A DNA stretch of 5,377 bases from Rhizobiaceae bacterium. Lineage in GTDB: Bacteria; Pseudomonadota; Alphaproteobacteria; Rhizobiales; Rhizobiaceae. Within the stretch, counting starts at the first letter, position 1, and every line of letters starts with the position of its first letter. Positions 4,990 through 5,377 of the stretch are shown piece after piece. The position numbers were made by a program, and so were the translations under genes. The stretch covers positions 1-5,377 of the forward strand of contig SCRB01000159.1 of the NCBI GenBank assembly GCA_004299545.1, in the 5' to 3' direction. The notes beneath the pieces were generated by a model, which searched no databases, was not told the origin of the DNA, and saw nothing but the letters and a program-made list of their open reading frames with translations.

Positions 4990-5377
4990 TTATTTTTCCT
5001 CGGCTTCGCCCTGGTCTTCCGGAGCGGCTTCCGTTCCTTCTTCCTCCGCTTCCGACTTCATCGCCGAAGAGCCGGCGACGGTCGCGATGGTGAAATCGCG
5101 GTCGGAGATGACCGGCGAAACGCCTTCGGGCAATTTCACTGATGAGATGTGGATGGAATCGCCGATCTCAAGTCCGCCGAGGTCGATCGTGATCGAGTCG
5201 GGGATCGCGCCCGCGGGACAGTAGAATTCGACCTGGTGGCGCACGACGTTGAGGACGCCGCCGCGCTTGAGGCCGGGCGAGCTTTCCTCGTTGAGGAAGC
5301 GCACCGGCACCTCGACCGTCACGATGGTGTTCTTGCCGACGCGCAGGAAATCGGCGTGCATCGGGAAGTCCCTGACC
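4990..5377 (-). CDS. rplY: 50S ribosomal protein bL25, Ctc/TL5 type (N-terminus beyond window)
   Basis: The frame stays open to the right edge of the window and reads ...[31 protein letters not shown], the junction between the 5S rRNA-binding L25 domain and the beta-rich C-terminal domain of the long CTC form. The latter continues with [29 protein letters not shown] and [18 protein letters not shown], as expected for the family. It ends in an acidic, disordered-looking tail ([20 protein letters not shown]). About 128 residues are visible; full-length proteins of this type are around 200, so roughly the first 70-80 residues lie outside. The internal Met at 5361 is not the start. bL25 binds 5S rRNA in the large subunit, and the long form is linked to general stress in Bacillus. 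It is first in the visible operon, so the main promoter for pth lies beyond the window. Confidence 0.95.
   Translation of the reverse strand, partial: VRDFPMHADFLRVGKNTIVTVEVPVRFLNEESSPGLKRGGVLNVVRHQVEFYCPAGAIPDSITIDLGGLEIGDSIHISSVKLPEGVSPVISDRDFTIATVAGSSAMKSEAEEEGTEAAPEDQGEAEEK

Overview
The window looks like chromosomal DNA of an alphaproteobacterium of the Rhizobiales (Rhizobium/Agrobacterium/Ensifer-like). Three things point there: moderately high GC (about 62% in hand-counted core-gene lines); the gene order rplY(ctc)-pth-ychF on one strand; and an intergenic palindromic repeat of the kind typical of rhizobial genomes. I did not run any database search.

Left part, plus strand: the 3' end of an unrecognised gene (1-177) is followed after 18 bp by a small two-helix DUF2892 membrane protein (196-414). 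A 143-bp gap carries a plausible sigma70-type promoter (463-491), a perfect 8-bp leader stem-loop (502-536) and a strong Shine-Dalgarno sequence (SD). These precede a nucleobase:cation symporter-2 (NCS2) permease at 558-2042, whose QN signature suggests xanthine or urate rather than uracil as substrate.

Centre: the 271 bp between the convergent stop codons (2043-2313) holds no gene. Most of it is a nested inverted repeat. Nearly perfect 18-bp outer arms (2068-2085 and 2222-2239) enclose a 117-bp core (2094-2210) packed with small hairpins, resembling rhizobial RIME-type intergenic elements.

Right part, minus strand, read from the right edge: the C-terminal part of ribosomal protein bL25 (rplY/ctc), peptidyl-tRNA hydrolase (pth), a type II toxin-antitoxin pair (ribbon-helix-helix antitoxin plus PIN-domain VapC-like toxin), then the ribosome-associated ATPase ychF. 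The toxin-antitoxin pair sits inside a cluster of translation genes, has lower GC (about 52% in hand-counted lines) and has its own candidate promoter. Upstream of the antitoxin lies a striking 29-bp palindromic operator made of four CACG/CGTG half-sites. The toxin stop codon overlaps the SD of ychF, so ychF is probably cotranscribed with, and perhaps translationally coupled to, the toxin.

Overall these are ordinary families in an interesting arrangement. The most promising points for follow-up are the toxin-antitoxin module wired into the pth-ychF operon, its operator, and the structured spacer upstream of it. I see no tRNA, rRNA, CRISPR array or transposase gene.
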